Source: Pleurostoma richardsiae (Eukaryota; Ascomycota; Sordariomycetes; Calosphaeriales; Pleurostomataceae). From it: DNA of 64,000 bases. Location of the stretch: NCBI GenBank assembly GCA_030052745.1, contig JANBVO010000010.1, forward strand, positions 682,001 through 746,000, read 5' to 3'. Below the pieces are notes generated by a model. It had not been told where the DNA came from, ran no database searches, and saw nothing but the letters and a program-made list of their open reading frames with translations. Numbering within the stretch: position 1 is the stretch's first letter; every line of letters starts with the position of its first letter. Shown here piece after piece: positions 46,509-57,807 of the stretch. Made by a program: the position numbers and the translations under genes.

Positions 46509-48205
46509 TTACGACGCCTCGAGCACCGTTCCCAGCACCTTCCCCAGCACTCCCCTGACTCTCCTCTTGTTCTCCAGCACGCACGTGAACACCACCGCCG
46601 TGCTGACCGCGTAGACGAGCGTCTCCCTCCACTGCTTCTCCATCCCGTACCGCCGCGGCAGCCGCGTCGCCAGCGCCCTCGGCGCCACGAACAGGCCCAG
46701 CTCCCGTCTCCTGCTCGCGCTCTCCAGCAGCACGCTCCACCCGCACAGCGTGCACCCGGAGCCGACGCACACGCCAGCGTCGATGCGCTGCGCGGCCGCC
46801 GCGCCCCTCCCCAGCAGCCGGGGCCCGAGCCGCGCCCGCGCCAGGCACACGCCGTAGTAGAACAAGGCGATGAAGGCGCCCAGGAAGGCCGAGGACCGCG
46901 ACGCGGACAGCAGTGCGCGGAGGGTGCTCTTCAGGCTGGGTCGGCGGGCGACGAGGAGGAGGTTCAGCGGCAGATAGGTCGACATGGCCCAGAGGAAGGA
47001 GCGGCCGAAGCGGCTGAGGGCGTGGTACTCGCACGAAGGGCCGCAGCCCATGTGCACCATCTCGCAGGGGAAGGGGATGGCCTTGGACGGGTCGCCCCAT
47101 TCGAGAGGCCACTTGTAGTCGGCGCACATGGACTGCAGGAGAGGCGCCTGCCCGGTGTCCTTGCCGTACTGCAGCTCGCCATCTCTGCACCGTTGCAGGG
47201 CCACGATGAGACGGGAGTCTACCGAGGCGGCGGAGGCAATCCATTTATTGTAAGCGCGAGGTAGTTTGTCTGGTCGGTAGATCCATGTCCACATGATGAA
47301 GGCAGATGACAAGGCAAAAACGGCAGGGTCGGTAAGCTGGGATATTGCTTCGTCGACCTGGAAAACGGGGTTAGATGTCTGCAGGCATGCAGGACACTCA
47401 GTGAATACTTACCCTAGACCATTTACTGGCTGCGGTGCGACGACTTCTCCGCCGCGCCCACAGCTCACCGATGACGACGTCGAGGGCTCGGGTTGCGGCG
47501 AACAGAGACAGGTCCAATGTCCGGCCTGCATATCTCACGGTCTCGAACTTCAGGCCTGATGGGGAGTTGGCCTTCACGGCGACGGTCTCAGTGAAGGCCG
47601 CGCTCTGCTTAGACTGGAGGAGTCGCAAGCTGAACCAAGCTGATATAAATGAAGCGAACCATCTCGACAGCCTTACAAAGCCATTGTCAGCACCCCCAGA
47701 ACTTGCAGGCCGTCTCCTAGGGCCCGCTACTTACCTCTTCCGTGTCAGCTCAGAGACTGAAAGGAACACTCGAGAAAACAGTCTGTTCAAAGGGACCTGG
47801 GCAAGTATTTAGCAAGACTCATCCTGAAGACATGTAGACAGGACCGGGCCGTACCTCTAAAAGAGTACTCCCTCCGATCATCGTCGCACAGAAGGTGGGA
47901 AACCGCCGCCAGTCCAAGCCGGCAACCAGAATCCTCCGCGCCGATTCCTGGAAGGAGACCTCGTCCTTGAATTTGGTGCCGTTGGCGGCATGGTTGCCCT
48001 TGTGCTTCCTGGTCAAGTGCTGGATGACCAAGGTCAGGAGTTTCGGTGCGACGGCGGACGCATAGCCTAGGAGATAGGCCCGAATGAGTGGTCGTAGCAG
48101 CGGCGGGATGCCTCGGGTCCAGACACGCTGCCGTCTTTTCTCTGGTCTTGAGGCTATTATAGTTGCAGGTGCGGAGTAGGTGTTGGGTAGCAGCGTTGAC
48201 GACAT
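46509..48205 (-). CDS. TMEM135-like integral membrane protein
   Basis: The exons (minus) are 47855..48205, 47735..47796, 47413..47671 and 46509..47357, giving 506 aa. Several hydrophobic segments are visible (PLIRAYLLGYASAVAPKLL, PTFCATMIGGSTLL, a central VFALSSAFIMWTWIYRP, FLGAFIALFYYGVCLAR, VYAVSTAVVFTCVL). The motifs KDTGQAPLLQSMCADYKWP and PCEMVHMGCGPSCEYHALSRF resemble the Cys-rich end of the TMEM135/peroxisomal PMP-like family, whose animal member acts on mitochondria, peroxisomes and lipid homeostasis. The fungal role is not known to me. The 62-nt exon 2 is fixed by phase at both ends. Strong GC bias gives a long alternative frame over the last exon, which I reject. Confidence 0.85.
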
Positions 48206-50657
48206 GGTGCCGTCCCGCGTCCGCTACCTGTGCCTGGAAACGATGTTCAAGAGACAAGCAAGCCTGCAGGGACTATTAGAATGGTGGCCGTGACTGATGG
48301 TTACTTTGAGGCAAGTACGCCCGAGGAGACGGCGCGTGGCTGGCATCCTGCAGTAACAAAGAATGGAGCCGCCCGGTGAGGTAGGTTGACACTTAGGCTT
48401 GGAGCAGCATCATGTCACGGAGGTAAAGTGGTGCCAGCAGTGGGTATACCGGCAATGCAGGAGTTCGGCATTGTAAGCGACAGGTGGTCTTACAAAGAGC
48501 CCATACAACAATGACTGTCATCTGGTATCTTCAAAGAGCTCGACTCCGCAAGTGGGCGGCGGCGAGTTGCATGTAGTGATGACAGACTGGAATCTTTCTT
48601 ACCTGGAGCGTAGGATGGCTATAGTGGCCTATCCATTAATAAGGGGTTTGATGGCGATCTATCCCTAGTCCCAGCTGGATGAGAGATGCTTGTCAGGGGC
48701 CGAAGCTGGCAGCCGAGAACATCAGAATCTGACGACCTGAAGACGCCTCTGTCTGAAATGAAGCAAAACGTTACAGGACCACCTATGACTTGTGTTCATC
48801 GAACTGTCAGTCTCTCGAAGTTCTGCGCGGCCTCTAAATTCCAACGCGAAACGTGAGCGGCATGTTGTAAACCAACCAGGCCGCTACCCAAATACGGCAT
48901 GAATGCTCCATACTGGACCTCGGATTAAGCCCAAACGAGCGCTCGACGTCACTCCGGCATGGGGAAATTGAATATATGGGACTCACCGGAAGATCCCTGC
49001 TGGTCTGGAGAAAGGAGCCGAGGCACAGGAACACAAATGCTGGGGGCGATATGTCCCGTTCGAGGAGGTCAAGCTTGCTGTGGTTTATGGCGCGATGGAC
49101 CGGCCGTGACGCAGTCCCTACGAAATCCCCCAGAGTAGCAATGCAGCAGAGCGAGCCTGGCTGCACCAGTGAGGCCCTGTAGGGTGGTAGTGGTGTTGAG
49201 AAGAGGAGAAGGATGGTAAGCAGGCCGATTTGCTCCTGAACAATGTCTTTTTGACCTCGAGTGCATTCAACACCCCTTGCTCCGCCCGATCGGCGTGTTA
49301 TTTCGGGCCTGATCTCGGATTATCTGCGACAAGACGGGCCGTTACAGCTGCAATGTCTCTACACGTAGAGAAGGGGTAAAGAACATGGGGCGACTTCATC
49401 GCACGCGCTCTTCTCTGCCCTCACGCCTCAGCTTAACTCCCAGCTATTCCGGACTTAGTTCACTATACTCACTCCGTACCTGAGGCAAGGCGAGAGAATA
49501 AGCTCGCGACGAACCAAAAATTGCGAGAATGAGGCGTGTCAGCACGCTCGAGCATGTGATGATGCGTTTGAAGAGTTGGAGAGTGATCAGCATGAGCTAG
49601 TAGGCTACCGGGGCATTTGTTAGTATTATGCAGTAATCGGGATATTCTCCGCACGCCCTCGGCCTCCGCGGGTGGTGCAAGACCGAGAGTCCGCCTCGAG
49701 ATCACCAGACTCCCCCTCGGTACACCAGATAATATGGCTTTGGTGAATACCCGCTAGGCAGGGAGGCGGTGGGCCACGTCCCCAGGATCAGGATGATCTT
49801 TGAGGGGCAGCCCGGCGGAAGCCATCTGCGCGGACAATGCAGGTGACTGGGCCTAAGCCCACCAGGCCGTCTCGCGCCGGGCAGTCTTGGGGCGCCTGCT
49901 CCGTCATTTTTTCACCGCATCGAATCGCCCTTCTCCAAGCCCTGGGGATACTTCCGAATTCCTACCCACCATCTCCAGACTACCGGCCGGGCTACCTGGC
50001 TACTCACGCGCCGTTGCGTCCTGCATGGCACCGTATTCCTGTATTTCGCCCTGTTGCCTCTTTTTCAGTGCCTCCACGTACTCTACATCCACCACAGGCT
50101 ACGCTTGCCCACAAACGGGAGTACCCTAGAATTCTCGCAAGATTACCTGCCTTTATTACTCCGTCCGCCTCTTCTCTTGGGCGACCGGGTCGTGTGAGAC
50201 CGTTTCATGCCTGGCCTGCTAAGGTCCACCACGCCAAGCAAAACCCAATAACAAGACGCTACTCCCCGCCTTTTCACAAGCTTCTGGTTTCCATTCTCTG
50301 GCATGTGTTCTTCTTGTTGATCTCCAACCACAACCAAACCACCACCACGGCCAACTATCCGCAGACCCCACCATCGCAGCAGCCTCAACTCCAGCTCCGT
50401 GGATCGAGCGCCTCGCTTGGCGAGCAGCTGTGAAGACAGCACCTGAGCTGTCCGGTCGCCACCAGGGGAGGGGCCTGGCGACGCGGTAGACGCTGTCTGG
50501 GAGTTTGGGAGGCACGACCCTGTCATGATCCTGTCTGCACCTGACCAGGTTCACGTTTGCGCGACCACAATCACAACCACGATAGCAACCATTACTACTC
50601 CGCATAGACCCTGCTGCAGGAACCCGGAGGCCATCCATAACACCCATATACGCACCC
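48206..50657. other. 2.45 kb divergent intergenic region, TMEM135-like / bHLH factor
   Basis: Nothing clearly coding was found. A 198-codon plus-strand frame at 49837..50433 lies just upstream of the bHLH gene; its Pro/Arg-rich translation matches nothing and probably falls in a long 5' leader. Long leaders are common for fungal regulators. Confidence 0.5.
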
Positions 50658-52109
50658 ATGCTGGCCATACAGCGTCCCAGAATGGGTTCGACGCAGCCGT
50701 CAGACGTCAACCTGCCGTTTGGCTGTAAGTCCATCCTATTCTTGCTGTCTCTACCAAGGTGTCTGTCTAACGCACCTGTTACTGTAGACTCAAATCCCAC
50801 AGATCCCTCTCAAGATTTTCTCTTCCTCGACCCGCCGGAACCTGCTCCGGGTGCTCCGCTCCTGTCCGACAACGAGACCAAGTTTCTCAGTAACTTTCTC
50901 GAGGACATGACTTCCGATCACTTCGCAACAACATCCTTCGGGGAGGGCCTGAACTTCAGTGATGACTGGTTAAGTCTTCCTCCCCAGTTCATGGGGACAG
51001 CTACGTCCTTTGGGCAGCATCCAACGCCATCTCTCGCTTCGCCGACAGAAGCCATGTCGAACATGGGCTTCCAGGACATTATGCCTACCCCCCCAGCAAT
51101 GATGCCGCCGCCGCCGCCTCCACACTCCCAGCGACCGTTGCTGGAACAGCATGCTTCGGCGGATGTGCTTGAGGCTGCCGCCGTGCTGCAGAACGGATCT
51201 ATGGCGCGGTCAAGCAGTATGAGCCACGACCCAAGGTTCGGGAACAGGGACATCCAGCCCGGTATGCCTCCTCCTGTTGGTCACCTCAGACATCAACCTC
51301 TCAATGAGTTCAAGCGGGAGGAGAGACGCCTGTCTCAGACGACACCGATGGGCGATCACGACCACACCTTTACCGAGATGATGTTTGGCCCCATTGGACA
51401 ACTTGCACCGCGGCGCCCAAGCCAGCCCCCAGTAGATGTCCAGTGGGGCTCAGACGCGAATTTCGTGCGGGACCAGGGGTTTGTGCCTCCTTCAGAGAAG
51501 GAGACCTCCGCGGCTCTGGAAAATGAGCGGTTACAGTACATGGGCTGCTTGGAGGTGAACAGAAGTGCCGCCTCCACGAGGCCATCGAGCCCAATATTCA
51601 ACGGCCATGGGTCGCCTTTGAAACTGAAGACACGGGATCCCGTGCCGACAGTCAAAAGGGAGGATGTTGACGCTGATGCGCCACCCAAGAAGAGGAGAAA
51701 GAGTAGAGCCAAGGAGGATGCGGAGGAGGAAGATGACGAGCAATCCTCCCTAACGTCCAAAGCGCCTGCGCGAAAACGGAAGTCCAAGGGCGAGAACCTG
51801 TCAGCGACGCCGCCAGTTGCGGGCGATGGCGCTGGCAAGCGTAGGAAATCTGGTGCAAATGGTGTCCAAAAGCCAGCCAGAGAGAATCTCACGGAGGAGC
51901 AGAAGCGCGAGAACCACATCAAGAGCGAGCAGAAGCGGCGCACGCTCATCAAGGAAGGTTTCGACGACCTCTGCGACCTCGTACCCGGGCTCAAGGGTGG
52001 CGGCTTCAGCAAGAGCGTCATGCTTACCATGGCCGCCGAGTGGCTCGAGGAGGTGATGAAAGGCAACCAGCAGCTCGCCGCGCAGCTGGACCGCATGGAG
52101 GGGCGATGA
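50658..52109 (+). CDS. basic helix-loop-helix transcription factor (Ino4-like)
   Basis: The exons are 50658..50724 and 50788..52109, giving 462 aa; a second ATG at 50682 (454 aa) has the better start context. The C-terminal bHLH domain is clear: basic part RENHIKSEQKRRTLIKEGF, helix 1 to DLVPGL, loop KGGGFSK, helix 2 SVMLTMAAEWLEEVMKGNQQL. The His and Glu of the HxxxEQKRR pattern predict binding to E-box (CANNTG) DNA. Upstream are acidic and Pro-rich stretches (possible activation regions) and nuclear-localisation clusters (PPKKRRKSR, ARKRKSKG, GKRRKSG). The 63-nt intron has no in-frame stop, so its retention gives a 21-residue insertion. Aspergillus relatives are called GlcD-gamma-like; targets are unknown. 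Confidence 0.9.
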   Translation: MLAIQRPRMGSTQPSDVNLPFGCKSILFLLSLPRCLSNAPVTVDSNPTDPSQDFLFLDPPEPAPGAPLLSDNETKFLSNFLEDMTSDHFATTSFGEGLNFSDDWLSLPPQFMGTATSFGQHPTPSLASPTEAMSNMGFQDIMPTPPAMMPPPPPPHSQRPLLEQHASADVLEAAAVLQNGSMARSSSMSHDPRFGNRDIQPGMPPPVGHLRHQPLNEFKREERRLSQTTPMGDHDHTFTEMMFGPIGQLAPRRPSQPPVDVQWGSDANFVRDQGFVPPSEKETSAALENERLQYMGCLEVNRSAASTRPSSPIFNGHGSPLKLKTRDPVPTVKREDVDADAPPKKRRKSRAKEDAEEEDDEQSSLTSKAPARKRKSKGENLSATPPVAGDGAGKRRKSGANGVQKPARENLTEEQKRENHIKSEQKRRTLIKEGFDDLCDLVPGLKGGGFSKSVMLTMAAEWLEEVMKGNQQLAAQLDRMEGR

Positions 52110-52848
52110 GCTGGCACAGGCTGCCTTTGGGTATCCCTACTTCTACTTTTTGGTTCTTCTTGTCACATTACGCATGGTGGCGCTGGTCAGGGAAACAGGA
52201 AGCATAGGACTACTGGTACGGCGGGGGCTTCTAGGAGGAGTGCCACGGCGTTGATACCAATCTGCCTCGACGGGAAGGGCAGCTCATGAGGGACGACTGC
52301 AGGCACGGACTAGGGTCTCAGACAACTGCTGAGGCGTGCAGCTTCTTAGAAGCAATTCACTGAATCTACTGGCGGAGGTGTATTCCGGTGTATACTACAA
52401 CCGAGTTCAACAAGCGCAGGATAACGCCGCGCTCAGATGTAGGATCTAACAGGGGAGATTCACAAGCAGTTTCCGACCATAATGTCTCCAACTCTACCTC
52501 GGCACTGTCCGCAGTGCTCTCATCTTGAACTTGTCCGCTCAATGACGGATCCGTGAGAACTTCCTGACACGAATCGACCTCCGTAGCACAGAATTCTTCC
52601 TCTCCGCACCCCCAGATCAGGGGGGAGCGGATAGACCGGGGAGACCAGACTGGTTCCTAGCAGATCGCGGGGAATCTCGGGGACTAGAAGGGGGTGGCTG
52701 GGGAAGCCATGCATCACGCTAGCCCGCCTGGCTCTTTGTGCCTGCAACGGCTTATTCCGTAGGAAGAGCTGACAAGAAAGCACGAAGCCCAAAGCAGCTT
52801 GATCGCCGAGACAAGGAGGGGGAGGAAAGCCATGAAATGTTCGTCAGA
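52110..52848. other. convergent intergenic region, bHLH / polymerase iota
   Basis: These 739 bases lie between two stop codons. No gene was found. Confidence 0.6.
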
Positions 52849-54774
52849 TCAGTCTCCTAGCATGTGATATCTATCGTGGGCAGTGGCAGCGAACACGGGG
52901 ACGTAATGCCCGCAGCGGGGGCACAGCTCGCTGCCGTCGCCGTCCCAGGAGTCTTCCGGATCCGAGGCCTCGTCCTCCTCGTCTGACCGCGACGGCGCTA
53001 GCGCCTCATCATCCACCAGCACTGCCTCCACAGCCGGGGCTATCTTATCCCCGCGGGTCGCCGCCGCCATGGGGGAGGCAGGCTGTGGGTCCCTGGCGTC
53101 GTCGTCCTCGTCGTCGTCGGAACGCACCCGAAACTCGCGGAGCACCTCGTCCTGCCGCCTGAACATGGCGGAGATGTCCCGACCGCTGGCGGCCCCGTCG
53201 TCCGTCCCGCTCAGCACCATGTTTGCCGCGCAGATGTTGATCATCCCGATGTGCCAGCCCCCCTCGGGCCTAGGGTTGAGTCGGTGGAACATGGGCAGGA
53301 GGCACTCCGCCACCAGTCTCTCGGCGATGGCGGGGAGGTCATCCTCGCCTCTGTTTCCAGCAGCGGCAGCAGTAGCAGTCGCCGCGATGCTGAAGACGAA
53401 CCCCGGCAGCGGCTGACTCCGGCTCGCGCGCGCGTAGTTGTACGGCTTGCCCTCCGCGGGCGTCGTCTTGGGCCGCGTCGACAGCCGCAGGGTCTTCGGC
53501 CGTGCGACCCACCGCCAGCCCGCTGCACCGTCTTCCTCGAGGAGGTCCACGCGCATTCTCCGGAGCAGCGACGCCGCGAGCGCCCGCAGCTCACGGGTGA
53601 TCTCGTTCAGGTCGGTCAGGCCTCTACTCTGGTACGTGTCCTCGATGCTGATCTGCGTCGGGACATTGCTAGCGGGTTTGACCTCGCTGTCGTCCACGCC
53701 GTGGAGCAGAGCCCAGATACGATCGCCGATGCCCCGCTCGGAGCCCGGCCCGCCGAGGAGCTTCTCCAAAAGGGCGGGGGACATGTCGGCGCGGGCGCGC
53801 GCCTCGCCGACCGTGAATGTAGAGCCGGTAGTGAAGGTGTCTGTCTTGGCGACGCCGCCGAGCATGTAGCTCTCTAGAGTGTGTGTGATCCTGGAGCCGA
53901 AGCCCGGGACGGAGCGCAGTCCGTGGGTGTCCATGAAGCTCTGGACGTCGCCTTCCTGCAGCGTGAGGAGAGTCGTCTGGTTCCGGGGCTTGTTCCTGTT
54001 ACCGACGAGCTTGGCTAGGACTTTGTTAGTGGAGACGCCGCAAGCGGACGTGTAGCCTTCCTCCTCGACCCTCAGCCGCAAGAACCGGGCAAGGTGAGAC
54101 GCCAGTAAGAGCCGTACGTAGAGGGGATCGTTGAGGGCATCCTGGGCGTCATACATGCCGCCAACGACACAGCCGGCGAGTGCCGATGCGTCGAAGGGGA
54201 ACCCCTGTTCCGGGTCCTCGCGCGAGAGGCAGAAGAACGAGTTGGCCAGGTCATTGCGGTTCAGGAGCGAGACATTGTAGGCGACCAGGTCCGTGACGTC
54301 GAGGAAGACCTCGTCGAGGCCGAGGCGCTCGACCCTACCGCTCCAGGAATAGGGCCGCAGGAGGCCGTACAGCCTTTTGGATACATCCCTGAAGGCGGAG
54401 AGGTCTTCACCGTCGGAGAGGACGAGCTCTGGGCAGATCTTGCGGGCCTCGGATATGAGCATGAGCTTCTTCACACCGCGTCGGCGCGCCTCATAGTTGC
54501 AGGTGGCCAGGATGCTCTTCTGCTTGATGCCCAGGGGCAGGGCCCGCAGGGCCGGCTGCCGATTCTCGACCACCTGCGCGTAGAAGCAGTCATAGTCCTG
54601 GCGGAGACGTCAGCGTATCTGTCCGGTGACTACACCAAAAATTATGCTGTGCTCCTGTTTATGGTTCACGACAGGGTAAGAATAGATGCTGCGCCTTACA
54701 AAATGCAGGATGACTCTGTCATCATTCCTCTGTGGCTGCTTCGGTCTGGAAAGCTGCTGACGAAACTGGGTCAT
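52849..54774 (-). CDS. Y-family translesion DNA polymerase iota
   Basis: The exons (minus) are 54700..54774 and 52849..54597, giving 607 aa. It copies past DNA lesions with low fidelity. The spliced start DDRVILHF-DYDCFYAQV gives the first catalytic Asp and the Y-family steric gate region; LGIKQKSILATCNYEARRRGVKKL and VERLGLDEVFLD (second catalytic acidic pair) agree best with polymerase iota among Y-family members. CGVSTNKVLAKLVGN and SVPGFGSR mark the palm/thumb, and the little-finger domain follows. The C-terminus has an acidic linker, then CPRCGHYVPVFAATAHDRYH, a C-x2-C-x11-H-x3-H finger like the ubiquitin-binding UBZ of polymerase eta. The start ATG at 54774 is inferred from the 25-codon first exon, which is open and in phase. 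Confidence 0.93.
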
Positions 54775-56358
54775 AGCACCCTGCTGCGCTCGATAGCCTG
54801 CACTACTCTCGGGACTGAAGGCGAGTCATTCCTGGCGCAAGATGTTCAGTGCGGCAACATCGCGTCAGCATCAAGACGACGACGCGGCGCTGAAGGGCAC
54901 ACTGCGAGGAGCGATAGATTCGCCATGGTTGAATGGCTGCCTGCTGAATCCGCCAGCTGTCAGCCAAGCGCGATCGGGCCGTCGCGTCGCGCCCTCGGGA
55001 TGATGCCCCACTAACCGGTTTTACCGCCTATCTGCGGATGCAGTTGACGTTGAACCCGCTCGCTCTCTCTAAACTTCACCTCTGCATTGGCAGTCCCTTT
55101 TTCTTGCCTATGTTGCTTCTCTTCCCCCCGGTAAGCCAAGCCGTGGCGCCGTGTTGACGAGAAATCTCACGCAGAACCACTGCATTTCAAGTGAAATAAA
55201 TACAGGCGGTTCTTCCTGCAGGAACAGAGATCTTCGAGGCCTTCCCCCGTCGGCCTACACGCCAACGCACCTCCTGGGCGGCCAGGAACCTGACCCAAGT
55301 GGATTTTACGGACTCTCCCGTCTAAACAAGGTTGCTAACTCTGCGATGGCTGGGTCAAGCTGCGGCTCGGATCATTCGGTGGCTCATACCGCAGACCCAT
55401 CGTACCATACCAACCTGTCTCTACTCCTTCATGCTCGACTTCGAGACCCAGACTGTTGCTTGGCAGAGTGCAATGGTGTCTCCGTTGAGACAACTATTCC
55501 AGAATATACAATCCCATCAGAGAGGATAGTGTTCTATCTGTGTAACCAGGGTCATTGCCGTCACCGCCTTTTTCCTGATCTCTCTCCCGTCTCCGTCAAT
55601 AGTCCATCCTTTGACCGAGATGGCTTCTTTCCCGAGCGGGTTGTGGAGGGTCGTCCTGCTTGCTCATTGATGAGGTACCATTGCAGCGACATCGCCCACT
55701 AAACGCCATGTGATGGTCTGGCAGGCTGGCACGCATGCGCCTACAGCATCTACCCATCATTGGCCGAGTGGTCCGCCCCTTGACAAGGGTCGGCGCTTGC
55801 GCCTTCAACTAACGCGGCCTCTTCACAGGGTGACAGCCAACCAACGGTCGATATCACCCCCCCTGACTGCACCTGGCTCTGTTGAGGAGCATCTGGACGC
55901 AGCCCAGTGTGATGGAACCACTACATTTCTGGCCTCCTCAATCGTTCGCTTCGCTGGGCGCCATCCTTCGAGATCGTGCTGGGCCCTCTGGCTCGCTGAG
56001 CTCCTCGCTGTTTCTCCTCTTATCGCGTCTAACATGGCTCACCCATCCGTTGGGCTTCCCCTCTTCCTTCGCGCTTCCCTCCTTGGTCAGTCCGATTGCC
56101 GCCGGTCTCAGGCCCTCTTCCCTTCATATTATATAGGCGCCGTTCTCCTCGAGTCTTTGCCCGAAACATTCATGCTTGCGAATCTTCTGCTCTGTGTGCG
56201 TGCTCCGACGGTCACTTGACTGCTGGGCTGTTTGTGCTTGTCTGCTGGGTATCAGACGCAGTGGCTCCTTGTTGTGCACAACACCGCACCGTTACCTCTT
56301 CTCTGTCTCTACCTTCTCCCAAATCCGACCACATCTTCTCGCACATCTTGTGAGCAGC
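54775..56358. other. 1.6 kb divergent intergenic region, polymerase iota / unknown protein
   Basis: A 183-codon frame (55151..55702, plus) is present but its translation shows no domain. CT-rich sequence precedes the next gene's ATG. Nothing is firmly assigned. Confidence 0.5.
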
Positions 56359-57807
56359 ATGTCCGCCCACCACAGCCCTCCCAAGAGGCCAAGACTATCT
56401 CTCCAAATCAAGGCCATATCCGAAGGCCCCAGTATTCGGGCCTCGAGGACGATTGCAGCTGCTGTCGACGTCAAGTCGCCTACAGCCTTCAACACTTTAT
56501 CCAATGTCTACGTTACGGCCATTGACCGCCGGGCCGGCTCAATTGAGCCCGTCACTGCTATCAATACGAGACAACCTCTCAAGATCCAGACCGAGAATGT
56601 GGATAAGGAACCGAGGTTGCAGACCCCTCACGTCGCTGCCTATCCGGAGACCCCCTTGACCGCCCAGCCTCTGTCTCCTGCGGTTGCGATGGAGATGAAT
56701 TTCCCCAGCACGATGACGGCTACTCCTCCTCTGTCTGCTGGTCCAACGGAACCAAATGGCGCACAGGCTTTCACATTTTCCGTGCAAGACACATCGAACC
56801 GCCCTGAAGTTGTAACTTCTCCGCGATCGCCTCGCACGCTTCGTCGCCGAAGCACTTGCCCGCCAAGTGGCTCAGCTTCCAGGCCACCATATACTCGCAC
56901 GCGGGGCATACATAGCATCCTCCGCAATTCACCTCTACCCCCCTCGAGCGCCAAAACACCTATATCGCCTAGGAGACAGTCCCTGCGCTTGCAAGAGAAG
57001 GCTGCTCGACGCGTGGGTTACAACAGCCCTCTGACTCAGACCATAACCACCAACAAGTACACCAAGTCGCATATCGACTTGTTGGTGGAAGAAGCATCCC
57101 CATACTCGTCGACTCCTACGTCCGAGGATAATCCTGAGATGGTCCTCGACCTCACCTTGGCGTACACCGGTGATGAGACGCGGGACGGTGGCCAGACTCC
57201 CGGGCCATTTGAGGAGATGCGTCGCCGGATGGCCGGGCTGGCCACGAACACGCCGATATCTCCGGCGGGCGGCGTCCGTAAGAGGAAGAGAAAGGAGAAG
57301 GAGAAGGACAGGAAGCGGAGATGGGTATGGACCATTGGGCAGGATGACGATGATGAGAACGTTGGTGGTGCACTAGCTGCAATCCGTGCCGCTGCCGGCG
57401 GAGAGATCTCAAAAAGCGACCCTCAGAACACGCCTGTCACTGCTGTTCCATCTACGGCGCTGTCCATCCAGCCAACAGTGTACGTAAATTCGCCCATGGA
57501 CATTCCGACGCCTAGCATCGAGGCTGCAGACCACGACGCGGCGTTCCAAAAGGCCCTGGAGGTCACCATGTCGGAGGCGTCGAACAATGTGTCGGAGGTC
57601 GCGGACCGGGCGTTCACGCCAGGCGATATGGATGTCGACATGATCACGCCCACCGTGCCGCGGAAGCGGCTACCCAGCGCTGATCCAGCGCACCAGCACT
57701 TGCTAAGGTCCGAGAGGCAGGACTCCCTGGACCTTTTCAACCCAGAGACTGGGAGCCGGAGAGACACGCCGGTGCCGGCAGACATGTTGCTCGCGGCTCA
57801 GACCTGA
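56359..57807 (+). CDS. unknown disordered, basic, SP/TP-rich protein
   Basis: This is a single exon, 482 aa. I do not recognise a domain. The chain is rich in Ser, Thr and Pro with many SP/TP sites (e.g. TSPRSPRTL, TPISPRRQSLRLQ), the pattern of a proline-directed-kinase substrate. The most protein-like block is RGIHSILRNSPLPPSS followed by ARRVGYNSPLTQTITTNKY and KSHIDLLVEE, probably the conserved core. A strong basic cluster (KRKRKEKEKDRKRRW) suggests nuclear location. Relatives in fungal databases carry the name 'glucan 4-alpha-glucosidase', which nothing in this sequence supports. The ATG at 56359 was preferred to an in-frame ATG 61 codons upstream because the Cys-rich extension differs in composition and lies in CT-rich leader. 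Confidence 0.75.
   Translation: MSAHHSPPKRPRLSLQIKAISEGPSIRASRTIAAAVDVKSPTAFNTLSNVYVTAIDRRAGSIEPVTAINTRQPLKIQTENVDKEPRLQTPHVAAYPETPLTAQPLSPAVAMEMNFPSTMTATPPLSAGPTEPNGAQAFTFSVQDTSNRPEVVTSPRSPRTLRRRSTCPPSGSASRPPYTRTRGIHSILRNSPLPPSSAKTPISPRRQSLRLQEKAARRVGYNSPLTQTITTNKYTKSHIDLLVEEASPYSSTPTSEDNPEMVLDLTLAYTGDETRDGGQTPGPFEEMRRRMAGLATNTPISPAGGVRKRKRKEKEKDRKRRWVWTIGQDDDDENVGGALAAIRAAAGGEISKSDPQNTPVTAVPSTALSIQPTVYVNSPMDIPTPSIEAADHDAAFQKALEVTMSEASNNVSEVADRAFTPGDMDVDMITPTVPRKRLPSADPAHQHLLRSERQDSLDLFNPETGSRRDTPVPADMLLAAQT

Noticed and set aside
46258-47244. 328-codon alternative minus-strand frame over the last exon of the TMEM135-like gene
   Set aside because: Composition is Arg/Gly/Ala-rich without motifs. 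The chosen frame joins three upstream exons in phase and shows the Cys-rich family motifs.
53251-53877. 208-codon plus-strand frame opposite polymerase iota
   Set aside because: It is a shadow of a GC-rich coding exon; no motif.
55151-55702. 183-codon frame in the polymerase iota upstream region
   Set aside because: No domain, no clear start context and no splice partner. It could be chance at this base composition; conservation would be needed.
55765-55830. tRNA-like A box (TTGGCCGAGTGGTCCG)
   Set aside because: It resembles Leu/Ser tRNA D-arms, but no matching B box or acceptor stem follows at the right distance.
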